DNA of 52,184 nt from Bacteriovoracaceae bacterium. Its GTDB lineage: Bacteria > Bdellovibrionota > Bacteriovoracia > Bacteriovoracales > Bacteriovoracaceae. Made by a program: the position numbers and the translations under genes. The notes under the pieces are model-generated. The model made no database searches, was not told the DNA's origin, and was given only the letters and a program-made list of their open reading frames with translations. Positions 26,370 to 35,286 of this stretch are shown here, one piece after another (position 1 is the stretch's first letter; each line of letters begins with the position of its first letter). The stretch lies in the NCBI GenBank assembly GCA_016784965.1, contig JADHTQ010000029.1, positions 1-52,184 on the forward strand. The letters are read 5' to 3'.

Positions 26370-27065
26370 TTACCTTGGCTTTACAGAAGAAGTATCGGAT
26401 AAATCGTCTCCACTGGCAGCAACATCGGACGGAGCCTTTACAGGAGCGCGAGAAGTTTTCCTTGCTCCATCAAACTGCCGTGGTGAATTATTAGTGCCCA
26501 CGGCTGCATAATTGGAATGATTCAAATTGGTTACAACCGCCACTGCAAATCTCTGACTCAAGCCGTCAAATATTTTCTTAAGACACTTGGTTATTATACT
26601 AGATATACATTCCCCTGTCTCAGGAATTTTTAAACATTTTTTCGTAAGCTTTTCTTTTACTCTAATCTCATGTGGAGGCATTTCGTATAGAGCAGTATCG
26701 GAATCAACATATCCTCCTGAAACATTGAACACATACTTCCCGTCATTAAGTTTGGAGCATCCCATATAAATCCCAAGTATCATATCATAATCACTTGTTT
26801 TACCAATACTGTCATATGATGTTCCAGTATTGTATGACTTCGCTTTTCCTCTTGGTATACCTGCATTAATATATTTCGCTATCAGATTCATCACCATTTG
26901 CCCTACTGAAGAATCTGTAGCAATATTACAATCATGAAGTTTTGGTTTACATTCCCAATTGTAGATACCAACACTGGTCTTTGGCCATATCTTTTTGGGC
27001 CTTTTTGAATAAAGGCCATCGGAAATAAATAGTGCATATAAAATAAAACAAATTCTTGTTATCAT
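26370..27065 (-). CDS. Exported protein of unknown function
   Basis: A 231-residue protein with a short signal sequence (ITRICFILYALFISDGLYS). The mature part has several cysteines (WECKPKLHDC, MGCSKLN, KKCLKIPETGEC, TKCLKK) that could form disulfides, and a Ser/Asp/Pro-rich disordered tail after about residue 190. The region with SDYDMILGIYMGC and YVFNVSGGYVDSDTA suggests a beta-rich core. No family recognised. It is isolated, between the guanine operon and the Fic region, on the opposite strand. Confidence 0.6.
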   Translation of the reverse strand: MITRICFILYALFISDGLYSKRPKKIWPKTSVGIYNWECKPKLHDCNIATDSSVGQMVMNLIAKYINAGIPRGKAKSYNTGTSYDSIGKTSDYDMILGIYMGCSKLNDGKYVFNVSGGYVDSDTALYEMPPHEIRVKEKLTKKCLKIPETGECISSIITKCLKKIFDGLSQRFAVAVVTNLNHSNYAAVGTNNSPRQFDGARKTSRAPVKAPSDVAASGDDLSDTSSVKPR

Positions 27066-27260
27066 ATGAATATCTGCCCCATAGTGTGGTTTAACTATTC
27101 TAACAACCCTATACTATTATAGTTACTCATAAAATGATAATGCTATATTAGTAGTTCTGCAATTCACAGGGTGAAATAAAGTTTTCAGTCGGATTGGTTT
27201 GTTGAGGTTTTACTGAAACTGGATTTTAAGTGTGAGTGTTACGACACTTGATAACAAATG

Positions 27261-27390
27261 TGCAGATTAGTGCCGGTTCATGTTTGTCTATGTAAAATCA
27301 TGTGACTAGGTGCAAATTAGTGCAAAATAAAACAAATTGGTGCAAATTAATGTAAAATTGTGCATTTCTGTGCAGATTGGTGTAATATAT
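27261..27390 (+). repeat. 10-bp phased TG repeat array upstream of the Fic gene
   Basis: Thirteen consecutive 10-base blocks; twelve start with TG and the exception (27331) is AACAAATTGG. Best-conserved blocks are TGCAGATTAG (27261), TGCAAATTAG (27311), TGCAAATTAA (27341) and TGCAGATTGG (27371), giving consensus TGYAAATTRG. The period of exactly 10 bp would place each TG on the same face of the DNA helix. The array runs up to five bases from the start codon and overlaps the likely promoter, so it may be a multi-site operator. Confidence 0.75.
27359..27388 (+). promoter_or_regulatory. Candidate promoter of the Fic gene
   Basis: TTGTGC at 27359-27364 and TAATAT at 27383-27388 are 18 bases apart. 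The -10 box ends six bases before the ATG at 27395, and no ribosome binding site is visible between, so the transcript may be leaderless. Both boxes lie inside the 10-bp repeat array. Confidence 0.45.
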
Positions 27391-27394
27391 AAAC

Positions 27395-28873
27395 ATGAAG
27401 ATCATAGGATATGAATATTTAAGGCAAAAGCTTACCAATGAAGGCCATAAAATTTCAAGGTTTAGGGTTGAGACTCATCTCATCGATAAAGGTAGAGACC
27501 TCATAGAATTAAAAGGAAACCGTGAAATTCGCTATTTAAGAAGCACTAGAAAAAGCCCTAAAAACGATTGGGAACACCTCATATTTGGTCTAACTCATGA
27601 GGGAGTACATATTCCTCTAATGATTCCATTTTTTAGGAGTAAAGGGGCTACTGCGACTAAAGATTTTATTCTATCTCACCAGGCCGGAAAATATCATCGC
27701 ATAATCTGGTTTTATTATGAGGAGCTGATAAAAGAAAGGTTATCAATTCCTGATACTCAAGTTGGTAGATATGCAGAGGTTTTAAACCAGTCTCTCTACT
27801 ATACAGGTAGTCCATCTAAAATTAAAAGATATAAAATTGTCGATAATAGGATTGGGCACAATATTTTAACACCTATTATTCGAAAGGGTGTGTTTTTTAA
27901 AGGTGCTGAGGATATAAGAGGTAGTGCAAAGCTTCTACTGGATCAGTATGCACCTGAATTAATTGAAAAGTCAGTCAACTTTCTCTATGTAAAAGAAACA
28001 AAAAAATCCAACGAAATAGAAAAGGAACATCCTGATAAAAAACGTGAAGCCAGATTCGTTGAACTACTTAAAAGAGCACACGAGGTAGATAAAATCAATG
28101 AGAAAGTTGTCATCGAGCTTCAAAACGCAATTGTCGATCCAAGGTATGCAGCAGCCTCCTATAGGGAGTTTCAAACCTATATTGGAGTAACAGATCTTTT
28201 TGGCAATGAAGCTATTCATTATATTTGCCCCAAAGCAGAAGATAATCGCGATCTAATGGCCAGCTATGAGCACTTATGTAAAGACATTATGGAGGATGAT
28301 ACAATTGACCCCATTATCGCTGCTTCTGTAATTCCATTTTTATTTGTCTATCTACATCCAGTTGAGGATGGAAACGGAAGGATTCATCGTTTTCTTATCC
28401 ATTATGTGCTGTCAAAAAAAGATGTCACCCCAAAAGGAATGATCTTTCCCGTTTCAGCTGTTATTGCGGCCAATATAGATAAATATGATAAGGTATTAGA
28501 AAATTTTTCCAACGAAATTGTACCAATTATTAACTATGAACTAGATGAATTAGGTCAAATGACTGTTTTAGACAGTGATACAAAACATTTGTATCTTGGG
28601 ATCGACCTTACAAAGGCCTTGGAGTTTATCTCTTGGACCATCAAAGAAACCCTAGTGAATGATTTCAAAAAAGAACTAGAATACATGAAGCGCTTTTTTA
28701 ATTCCAAAGACCAAATAAGAAAGGTCGTTGACATCCCTGACAGAAAGTTAAACATTTTAATAAATAGTATTATAAACAATCAAGGTAGGTTGTCTCAAAA
28801 AAAGAGGAAAACTCAATTTAGTGAACTTACTGATGATGAAATAAAAAAAATTGAAGCGATTGTAAGAAAGTAA
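27395..28873 (+). CDS. Fic-domain protein (AMPylase-like)
   Basis: A 492-residue protein with a central Fic domain. The active-site loop is HPVEDGNGRIHR (H321 to R332), matching HxFx(D/E)GNGRxxR except that the core Phe is Val. Fic enzymes transfer AMP or related groups from nucleotides to hydroxyl side chains of target proteins. The N-terminal 190 residues (RFRVETHLIDKGRDLIELKG onwards) form the extra domain seen in long stand-alone Fic proteins. The C-terminus (LNILINSIINNQGRLSQKKR then FSELTDDEI) looks like the winged-helix-type segment common in this group. No obvious S/TxxxEG/N inhibitory motif was found. There is no partner antitoxin gene next to it. The phased repeat array directly upstream suggests tight, possibly self-imposed, control. 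Confidence 0.88.
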   Translation: MKIIGYEYLRQKLTNEGHKISRFRVETHLIDKGRDLIELKGNREIRYLRSTRKSPKNDWEHLIFGLTHEGVHIPLMIPFFRSKGATATKDFILSHQAGKYHRIIWFYYEELIKERLSIPDTQVGRYAEVLNQSLYYTGSPSKIKRYKIVDNRIGHNILTPIIRKGVFFKGAEDIRGSAKLLLDQYAPELIEKSVNFLYVKETKKSNEIEKEHPDKKREARFVELLKRAHEVDKINEKVVIELQNAIVDPRYAAASYREFQTYIGVTDLFGNEAIHYICPKAEDNRDLMASYEHLCKDIMEDDTIDPIIAASVIPFLFVYLHPVEDGNGRIHRFLIHYVLSKKDVTPKGMIFPVSAVIAANIDKYDKVLENFSNEIVPIINYELDELGQMTVLDSDTKHLYLGIDLTKALEFISWTIKETLVNDFKKELEYMKRFFNSKDQIRKVVDIPDRKLNILINSIINNQGRLSQKKRKTQFSELTDDEIKKIEAIVRK

Positions 28874-28940
28874 TTTTCGTAAATGTTTGGTAAACTTATA
28901 CTTACACACCAATAAAGTTTAAATAACCCTGGGAGCAAAC

Positions 28941-29840
28941 ATGATTGGAAAATTTCGAGATATTGTTTTTTCATCTGCAAATGACAACGATGAAGATATT
29001 TATACAATTGATATTAACGGAAAAAACTTATCAAGACTGACTCAAACTTCTGATAAAGGAGTCTCAAATAGAACACCCGAGTGGTCTCCTAGCGGCAAAA
29101 GTATAGCTTTTCAATCAAACTGTGGTGGCAATCCAGAAATATATATTTTAAATCTTGTGTCAAAAGAATATAGAAAGTTAACTGATACCCCAGATGGTAG
29201 TGCCCATCACCCGGCGTGGTCTCCAGACGGCAAGACTATTGCTTATGTTGCAGATACAGGCAAGGGATTTGAGCTATATACCATAAAGGCCGACGGAACA
29301 AATCAAACCAAAATCTCCCTGGAAAACTTAGGTGCCACCAATATTTTCAACCCATGTTTTGGTCAAAGTAGTAAGTATATTTATTTCGTTTTAGAAGTTG
29401 ATATTGAGCATCCTGACCAATTGTGGAGAATTGACCTTGATGGATCTAACCCCAAATTTATAGGCCCTGAAGGACTTTCAATATTTGAGTTTGATATATC
29501 TACAAGTGATAACACCATAGTATTTGACGCAAAGACCAATAATGCTTCACATTTGGGAGACTGGGATATATATACGATGAATAGTGACGGTTCAAATATA
29601 AAGCGCTTAACAAGTTTAAAAGCAATGAGCTCAAGACCAAAATGGCTATCTGATGGTAAAACGATAGTATTTCACTCGAATCGCTTTGGTAAAAACTATC
29701 ATCAACCTAGTGCTAATGATCCTCTAGAAACATGGATACAGTGGTGGAATCAATTTGAGATCTGTATTATGGATGAACGTGGTGATACCGTTATGAGGTT
29801 AACGAATAATAAATTGCGAGACCTACATCCAGACGGCTAA
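28941..29840 (+). CDS. TolB-like WD40/PD40 beta-propeller protein
   Basis: A 299-residue protein made of about six PD40-type repeats: each has the pattern (P/H)xWSPDGKTIA(Y/F) followed by (E/D)IYxxxxDGxNxxxLT, for example TPEWSPSGKSIAFQSN and HPAWSPDGKTIAYVAD. This is the propeller of TolB and DPP-type proteins, a binding scaffold. Unlike TolB it has no signal peptide, so it is probably cytoplasmic. GGGAGC precedes the ATG as a moderate ribosome site. Function beyond binding is unknown. Confidence 0.8.
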   Translation: MIGKFRDIVFSSANDNDEDIYTIDINGKNLSRLTQTSDKGVSNRTPEWSPSGKSIAFQSNCGGNPEIYILNLVSKEYRKLTDTPDGSAHHPAWSPDGKTIAYVADTGKGFELYTIKADGTNQTKISLENLGATNIFNPCFGQSSKYIYFVLEVDIEHPDQLWRIDLDGSNPKFIGPEGLSIFEFDISTSDNTIVFDAKTNNASHLGDWDIYTMNSDGSNIKRLTSLKAMSSRPKWLSDGKTIVFHSNRFGKNYHQPSANDPLETWIQWWNQFEICIMDERGDTVMRLTNNKLRDLHPDG

Positions 29841-29972
29841 CTTCCTACAGAAAATGAGGTCCCACGCTGATCTCATAATTAGATTGAATGCATTCCGTTT
29901 ATATATTTCCTGTATGTTGCTTTTTGAGTTATAAGGAGACAACTAATAACGATGGCGACAAAAGAGGAAACC

Positions 29973-30545
29973 ATGAAAAAAAACACCATTCCAACAACAC
30001 TAACAATTTTACTTGGATTACTGCTGATTGTGACTACAAGTGCAAATGCTGTATCTTTTAAGCAAGTCAAAGTTGAACAAATTAATTCTACTCTTATACA
30101 AAGCCTATACCCGCTTGCCGATAGACTTCAAGAAAATTCATATGAATTTAACGGATCATGGTCAGAAACATCTTTGGCGCTTTTTAAGGTTACTCCCAAA
30201 AATGGTCAACCTGAAGATAAGATGATTCGCCAACTCATATGGAAAGAAAGTGGTTATGAGGGTGTAGATGACGTGGATGGAAGCTTGATGGAAGAATTTG
30301 ATCACCGTTTTGTATACGATATGTTTGTAGACGAATTTGTAGATGATATGACAGAAACACACATGAGAGATCTCGATTATTTTTATACAATACTTGGCAG
30401 AGGGGCAAAATCAATTCATATAAAAGTTTACCTCGTAGGATTCTATGGTTCTTACTACTCAGGAAGCTTTGGTCACAGAGGAATGGCAATTTATAACGAT
30501 CGCACACATGAGGTATTACTGATAACTCTTGGAAGCTCAGAATGA
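29973..30545 (+). CDS. Exported protein of unknown function
   Basis: A 190-residue protein. ATG 29973 follows GAGG at good spacing; the in-frame ATG at 29952 adds a polar MATKEET head before the signal peptide and is less likely. Signal peptide: hydrophobic LTILLGLLLIVTTSANA with cleavage after ANA. The mature part is rich in acidic and aromatic residues (YDMFVDEFVDDMTE) and ends in a beta-like segment with YGSYYSGSFGHRGMAIY. No family recognised. It is followed closely by the tRNA-Val gene on the opposite strand. Confidence 0.6.
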   Translation: MKKNTIPTTLTILLGLLLIVTTSANAVSFKQVKVEQINSTLIQSLYPLADRLQENSYEFNGSWSETSLALFKVTPKNGQPEDKMIRQLIWKESGYEGVDDVDGSLMEEFDHRFVYDMFVDEFVDDMTETHMRDLDYFYTILGRGAKSIHIKVYLVGFYGSYYSGSFGHRGMAIYNDRTHEVLLITLGSSE

Positions 30546-30586
30546 CGAGTCGTGTCCCGTTTAGGAACCAGGAACCTTTTGGGAAA

Positions 30587-30661
<75 letters not shown>

Positions 30662-30685
30662 ACAATTAAAAGTATGTGGGAATTA

Positions 30686-30713
30686 ATATTAATTAATTAA
30701 ACTCATTTGTCTA
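30686..30713 (-). promoter_or_regulatory. Likely promoter of tRNA-Val
   Basis: On the minus strand TAGACA (30713-30708) is followed after 16 bases by TAATAT (30691-30686). Transcription would start about 20 bases before the tRNA 5' end. Confidence 0.5.
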
Positions 30714-30743
30714 TAAAAAATGGAAGATTGCCAAAAAATAGCT

Positions 30744-30749
30744 TATAGT
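30744..30749 (+). promoter_or_regulatory. -10 box close to the ABC exporter ATG
   Basis: TATAGT at 30744-30749 ends eight bases before the ATG at 30758, and no ribosome binding site is visible in between. Transcription starting 7-9 bases after the box would give a leaderless message. The -35 region is poor. Confidence 0.35.
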
Positions 30750-30757
30750 GCCCACTT

Positions 30758-32401
30758 ATGTTCCAGCGACTCAGATATGATTTTTTCCAGTTTATTTTAA
30801 ACCAGATCAAGGAGTATTGGCCTTACTATCTCATGGGTGTCATCTGCTTGTTTTTTACCCATTATATTCAAAGCTACCTACCCTATTATGCCAAAGAACT
30901 TGCTGATATGGCATCGGCGGGGATGGAAGGTATTTCATCTAGTAAATTTATCTTTATGGCACTTGGAATCATTGTCTTTCGGACCTCCTCGCGGTTGCTA
31001 TTTTTTTATCCCGCTAGAGTTCAGCAAAAAAACCTCCGAACTGAGCTTTTATCAAATCTTGAAAGTAGCTCGCCCAACCGGTATGGCCGTTTTTCTAATG
31101 GACAGCTATTTCATATACTCATAAATGATATTGACAATATACGGGCCTTTTTTGGATTTGCTTTTTTACAAGTTGGCAATATTTTGGTAGCAATTAGCGT
31201 TCTAATGCCCAGAATCATCGCTTTCAATCCATCTCTAGCAATATGCTTATTGCCAATCCCGATCACCTTTTTGGTATTTACTGCAGTTGTGTGGAGAAAC
31301 CGTTTTCACTATCGCAAAATTCAAGACCTCCAGGGTGAGGTTCAAAACTTCATTATTGAAAGTTATGATGGGAAGAGAACTATTAAAAATTATCATGCGG
31401 AAAGTTCTTTTATCTCACTATTTAGACAACACTCGTTAAAAGAGTTGGGTCACTTTTATCGCGCAGGACTTGGTATATCGATTTTAAAACCGGCAATCCC
31501 ATTTGCCATTGGATTATCGCTCTTATGGGGAGCATATGTAATTAGACAAAATGATCTAGGAGCATCATCTTTGATCTTTTTTTCAGGTTTTGTTTTTTTG
31601 TTTCTAGAACCCATAATGTATCTTGCCTGGATTGGTGTCATCTTTTCTGGAACCGTAGGTTCTTGGAATCGAATCAAAGAACTTGTTAGCTCGCTAGATC
31701 AAGAGTCTGAAAGGGAGCTAATTCTAAGGTCCCAAAATACAAACAATGATGTTGAAAATTTTATTGTCCCATTTTGGGAAAAAACCATAAACTTGGAGAT
31801 TCCGAGTAAGAGTTGGACAGCACTGGTGGGCAAGACAGGTTGCGGGAAAAGCCATATATTGACAGAGCTTGCCGATATCTTAACCCTAAAAGGTAGCAAA
31901 ATTGCTTACGTTGCCCAAACTCCCTACCTGTACAATGACACAATGTTCAACAATATCTTCTTAGGTCAAAAAGTCAGTGAGGAAAAAAAGCTGCAGGCAC
32001 TTGAGTTAATTAAGTTATTTGCCCTAAATTACCTAGAATCTAAAGAGCAAATTTTTAATATGCAGGTAGGCGAACATGGCAAAAAGCTCTCTGGGGGAGA
32101 GGCCAAAAGAGTCTGTTTGATTAGAAGCCTAATGGGTAGTAGTGATATTTTAATTTGGGATGACCCCTTTTCATCGATTGATGTGCTCCTTGAGAGCAAA
32201 ATTGTAAATAGTATTAAAGATCACCCACAAGTTGTAAATAAAACAGTAATATTATCTTCCCATCGCTTAACAACCGTTAAAAAAAGTAAACAAGTTATAT
32301 TTGTTGATAAATCAGAAGGCATAGTAGAAACAGGTTTGGTTTCTTCTATTTTAAATGACAAAAGTAAGGTGTATGAGTACTTCAAAGATCAATTGGTTTG
32401 A
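30758..32401 (+). CDS. ABC exporter half-transporter, degenerate Walker B subunit
   Basis: A 547-residue fused membrane/ATPase protein of type IV exporter organisation: about six transmembrane segments (20-300) and a nucleotide-binding domain (about 335-547). Walker A is GKTGCGKS, the Q-loop is AYVAQTPYLY, the signature is LSGGE (around 445) and the H-loop is SSHRLT. The Walker B reads ILIWDDP, so the catalytic Glu is Asp (D469). Its partner gene overlaps by 29 bases and has the complementary defect. Together they would form a heterodimer with one full and one degenerate ATP site, as in TM287/288- or BmrCD-type exporters. Substrate unknown. Confidence 0.87.
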   Translation: MFQRLRYDFFQFILNQIKEYWPYYLMGVICLFFTHYIQSYLPYYAKELADMASAGMEGISSSKFIFMALGIIVFRTSSRLLFFYPARVQQKNLRTELLSNLESSSPNRYGRFSNGQLFHILINDIDNIRAFFGFAFLQVGNILVAISVLMPRIIAFNPSLAICLLPIPITFLVFTAVVWRNRFHYRKIQDLQGEVQNFIIESYDGKRTIKNYHAESSFISLFRQHSLKELGHFYRAGLGISILKPAIPFAIGLSLLWGAYVIRQNDLGASSLIFFSGFVFLFLEPIMYLAWIGVIFSGTVGSWNRIKELVSSLDQESERELILRSQNTNNDVENFIVPFWEKTINLEIPSKSWTALVGKTGCGKSHILTELADILTLKGSKIAYVAQTPYLYNDTMFNNIFLGQKVSEEKKLQALELIKLFALNYLESKEQIFNMQVGEHGKKLSGGEAKRVCLIRSLMGSSDILIWDDPFSSIDVLLESKIVNSIKDHPQVVNKTVILSSHRLTTVKKSKQVIFVDKSEGIVETGLVSSILNDKSKVYEYFKDQLV

Positions 32402-34151
32402 GTTTTTCGTTTTTAAAACGGCAAACATTAAGCTGTCATTAATAGGCGTATGCTTTGCTCTGTCGGCCATTTTAGGTTTTTTTATACCGCATTTTATCCT
32501 AGATCTTTCTGATAGCTATGATGTGACCAGCAGATTTTCTCAGGCACTAATCAATCTCTTTTTGCTCTTTGTTGCAATTTACCTAAACCGAGCAATTTAT
32601 GAGTTGACCATCAACAGTTATGTATGTGGATTGGTCCAGAATGTTCGAGAGGTCTGTTATAGCAAATGGTTGCTCAACTACAACATCTTTAATTCTCGTG
32701 CATCAAAGAGAAAGGATTACCCTCAAGGGGAAGTCATTGCGCGAATTATGAGCGATACAGAATCTTTGATGGAGCTGATTCGCTCTGGCAGCTTCGCCAT
32801 AATACTCGATATCTTATTTGTTATTTCAGGCCTTATAAGCTTTATTTCCATTAACGTCATTGCTGGAAGTTTTCTAACTGGCATAGAGATTATTGCTACA
32901 ATTTTGCTCATTTGGGGTAGTAAATATATGCGCAAGATCTTCCACACCGTCCGCTACTGGCGGGGAATGGTTTCAAGAATTGTGGCCAATGTAATGGGAG
33001 GCATGAAAGAAACCTACTACTGTGACCATCAAAACTATGTTACAAAAAAGGGTGAGAAGGCCTTTGACACATTCATGAAAAAACAACTGCGGGCCAACTG
33101 GTGGGATGCTGCTTACTACTCAGTTGCAGAGTCGATGTACCCCATTTTTTTACTCTGTGTAATTTTTATTTTTCCCTATTCTAAAATCACTCAAGTGGCC
33201 ATTATTTTTGCCATTGTCGATCTGATTCAAAGAACAATTGCCCCAATCAAAGGAATTGCAAGTAAGATGGCCAATATCCAAAGAGCAATTTCTGGGATGC
33301 AACGCATCTCAGAGTTCGTGCTGGACATTGAAAGCGGATATTCATCAAATGGTGATAAGGTCAATCGCAACTCATCACATACCTTTACTCGCCTTGTTAT
33401 AGATATTCCCCACTTTGCTTACTCTACTCAAATTGATGATAAAAACAGACAAGCAAATTTTCACCTGCGCAATATAAAGTTTGAGGCAAATTTTGGTGAG
33501 CTCATTGGAGTCGTCGGGGTTTCTGGGTCAGGCAAATCTACCTTGCTAAATTGTATGACCGCAAACATTATCCCCCGCGATGCAAATTTTGTTATTAAAG
33601 GTTCGAAGGAAGATATTAGTCTTGAAGGAATGAGTGACTCCAAAACGGTTATCCAGTATCGCTCACACATAGGCCTAGTCTCCCAAGATTCCCACCTTTT
33701 TTCAGAATCTTTAATCTTTAATATCACCATGCAACGGGAGACTCCTGCTGATTTTACTGAGTTTTGGAGTCGAATCACTGAAAAAATCGAGTACTTTAAC
33801 ACCTGGAAAATTGCTCCTGGTGACATTATTGAGCCAAAGGCCCTATCTCTTGGTCAAAAGCAGCTCATTGCTGCCATTCGTGCTTGCTATATAAAAAGGC
33901 CAATTATCCTATTCGATGAAATATCCTCTGCCTTAGACTCAAAGTTGGAAATTGCACTAAAGGCAGTTATAAACTTAATACAACAAAATGCACTGATAAT
34001 CATTGTGGGGCACCGCTTAGAGACCATTATTAGCGCCAACAAGATTTGGGTGATGGATCAGGGACAATTTGTTAGCTCAGGAACTCATCAACAATTACTA
34101 GAATCATCTAAAGAATACAGAAACTTTTTAAATGAACTCTCACTTACCTAA
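32373..34151 (+). CDS. ABC exporter half-transporter, catalytic Walker B subunit
   Basis: A 592-residue fused exporter subunit. ATG 32373 has AAGG just upstream; ATG 32355 further inside the previous gene is an alternative. Membrane domain about 20-330, ATPase domain about 335-592 with Walker A GVSGSGKST, Q-loop LVSQDSHLF, signature LSLGQ (491-495; the central Gly is Leu), Walker B ILFDEISSALD with catalytic E516, and H-loop VGHRLET. The altered signature would face the partner's degenerate Walker site, while its good Walker site faces the partner's LSGGE. Overlap with the first gene indicates coupled translation. Confidence 0.88.
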   Translation: MSTSKINWFEFFVFKTANIKLSLIGVCFALSAILGFFIPHFILDLSDSYDVTSRFSQALINLFLLFVAIYLNRAIYELTINSYVCGLVQNVREVCYSKWLLNYNIFNSRASKRKDYPQGEVIARIMSDTESLMELIRSGSFAIILDILFVISGLISFISINVIAGSFLTGIEIIATILLIWGSKYMRKIFHTVRYWRGMVSRIVANVMGGMKETYYCDHQNYVTKKGEKAFDTFMKKQLRANWWDAAYYSVAESMYPIFLLCVIFIFPYSKITQVAIIFAIVDLIQRTIAPIKGIASKMANIQRAISGMQRISEFVLDIESGYSSNGDKVNRNSSHTFTRLVIDIPHFAYSTQIDDKNRQANFHLRNIKFEANFGELIGVVGVSGSGKSTLLNCMTANIIPRDANFVIKGSKEDISLEGMSDSKTVIQYRSHIGLVSQDSHLFSESLIFNITMQRETPADFTEFWSRITEKIEYFNTWKIAPGDIIEPKALSLGQKQLIAAIRACYIKRPIILFDEISSALDSKLEIALKAVINLIQQNALIIIVGHRLETIISANKIWVMDQGQFVSSGTHQQLLESSKEYRNFLNELSLT

Positions 34152-34185
34152 AATTACTTTGAGATTTTATTCATTTTTAGGTAAG
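34143..34185. repeat. 11-bp inverted repeat at the ABC gene end
   Basis: CTTACCTAAAA (34143-34153) and TTTTAGGTAAG (34175-34185) are perfect reverse complements separated by 21 AT-rich bases. The first arm contains the TAA stop. It could fold at the mRNA end; there is no T-run after it. Confidence 0.6.
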
Positions 34186-34233
34186 ATATCTCCCATCTTG
34201 ATTCTAGATTAATTAACTATGAAGGAGACTCGA

Positions 34234-35286
34234 ATGTCTGTGCGAAAATTTTCATTGGCGACCTTAACATTTTTAGTAATTGGGTTGATCTTTTTTTCTT
34301 GTACCGAAAAAGTTTCATCTGGCCCACATTTCATTTTTAAACCAGCTCCAAGGCCTGGAATTGCAGCAAAAGTGGCGGATACTGAAATTTCACAAATTGA
34401 GCTTCATGCCGAAATTGAAAGTGAAATTTATGAGGCACAGATGAGAGTATATAAACTCAAATTTGAAAAACTAAAGGGAATGATTCTGGCCAAGATGATG
34501 AAAATGGACCCCAATAAAAAAGGGCTCACAGATCAGGAGTTTACTGACAAATTTATTCTCAAAGGAAAGGAGGCATCTGAAACTGAAATCAATTTATTTA
34601 TCGCCGAACGCAAAATCCCCAAAGAGCATATTAATGCCCAAATGAAAGAAAGAATCAAACAATATCTGGCGGTTCAAATCAAGAAAAAAGCAATTGATGA
34701 CTGGATTGCTCTGCAAACAAAAAAGCACACCGTTGAGATCTATTTGACTAAACCAAAGCGTCCAGTTTTTGATATAGAAGTGGGGAATGCTCCATTTAGA
34801 GGTGGGGCAAATGCTAAGGTGACAATCGTTGAGTTTACTGACTTTCAGTGTCCTTTTTGCTCCAAGGCCAATGACATAATGGCAGAGCTTAAAAAGAAGT
34901 ATGGAGATAAGATCAAAATTGTTTATAAAAACTTTCCACTACCATTTCACAATCATGCAAAAAAAGCTGCCGAAGCAGCACTATGTGCAAAAGAACAAAG
35001 CTTAGATCTTTTTTGGAAAATTCACGACGAAATGTTTAAAAATCAAGACAAGTTGGCAGACAAGGATTTAAAAGAGCTGGCCAAAAAAGTTGGCCTCGAT
35101 GTCGCAAAGCTTGAAAGCTGCCTCACTTCACATAAATATGCAATGCAAGTCCAGGCAGATATAGAACAAGGTAAAAAAGTAGGCGTTAAATCTACCCCCA
35201 CCTTTTTTGTTAACGGACAAATGGTCAATGGTGCACTACCTGTTGAAACTTTTTCTGAAATTATTGATGAGGAATTAAAAAAATAA
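34234..35286 (+). CDS. DsbA-like thioredoxin-fold lipoprotein
   Basis: A 350-residue envelope protein. ATG 34234 follows GAAGGAG; the in-frame ATG 34219 lies before that site. A signal ending FFSC (Cys23) suggests a lipoprotein. Residues 45-165 are helical and charged, similar in layout to SurA-type chaperone N-domains ([17 protein letters not shown]). Residues 180-350 are a DsbA/DsbC-like thioredoxin fold with redox motif CPFC (C206-C209) in [13 protein letters not shown] and the cis-Pro loop [12 protein letters not shown]. Known role of the family: oxidising or isomerising disulfides in exported proteins, plausible here as many exported neighbours have Cys pairs. The stop codon overlaps the argF ATG by one base. 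Confidence 0.85.
   Translation: MSVRKFSLATLTFLVIGLIFFSCTEKVSSGPHFIFKPAPRPGIAAKVADTEISQIELHAEIESEIYEAQMRVYKLKFEKLKGMILAKMMKMDPNKKGLTDQEFTDKFILKGKEASETEINLFIAERKIPKEHINAQMKERIKQYLAVQIKKKAIDDWIALQTKKHTVEIYLTKPKRPVFDIEVGNAPFRGGANAKVTIVEFTDFQCPFCSKANDIMAELKKKYGDKIKIVYKNFPLPFHNHAKKAAEAALCAKEQSLDLFWKIHDEMFKNQDKLADKDLKELAKKVGLDVAKLESCLTSHKYAMQVQADIEQGKKVGVKSTPTFFVNGQMVNGALPVETFSEIIDEELKK

Larger units (their letters stand above)
27066..27394. other. Intergenic region ahead of the Fic gene
   Basis: A 329-base gap between two divergent genes. The left part (27066-27230) is plain AT-rich sequence with several TATA-like boxes. AGTGT-TACG-ACACT at 27235-27248 is a small palindrome. The right part, 27261-27390, is a long array of 10-bp phased TG-starting blocks, described separately. 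No gene is seen. Confidence 0.7.

Noticed and set aside
27231-27384. CRISPR array as explanation of the repeats
   Set aside because: Units are 10 bp with no spacers, unlike CRISPR repeats of 23-47 bp; no cas genes are present in the window.
30546-30586. Intrinsic terminator for tRNA-Val
   Set aside because: The AGGAACC motif is a direct repeat rather than an inverted one and there is no T-run in the tRNA direction.
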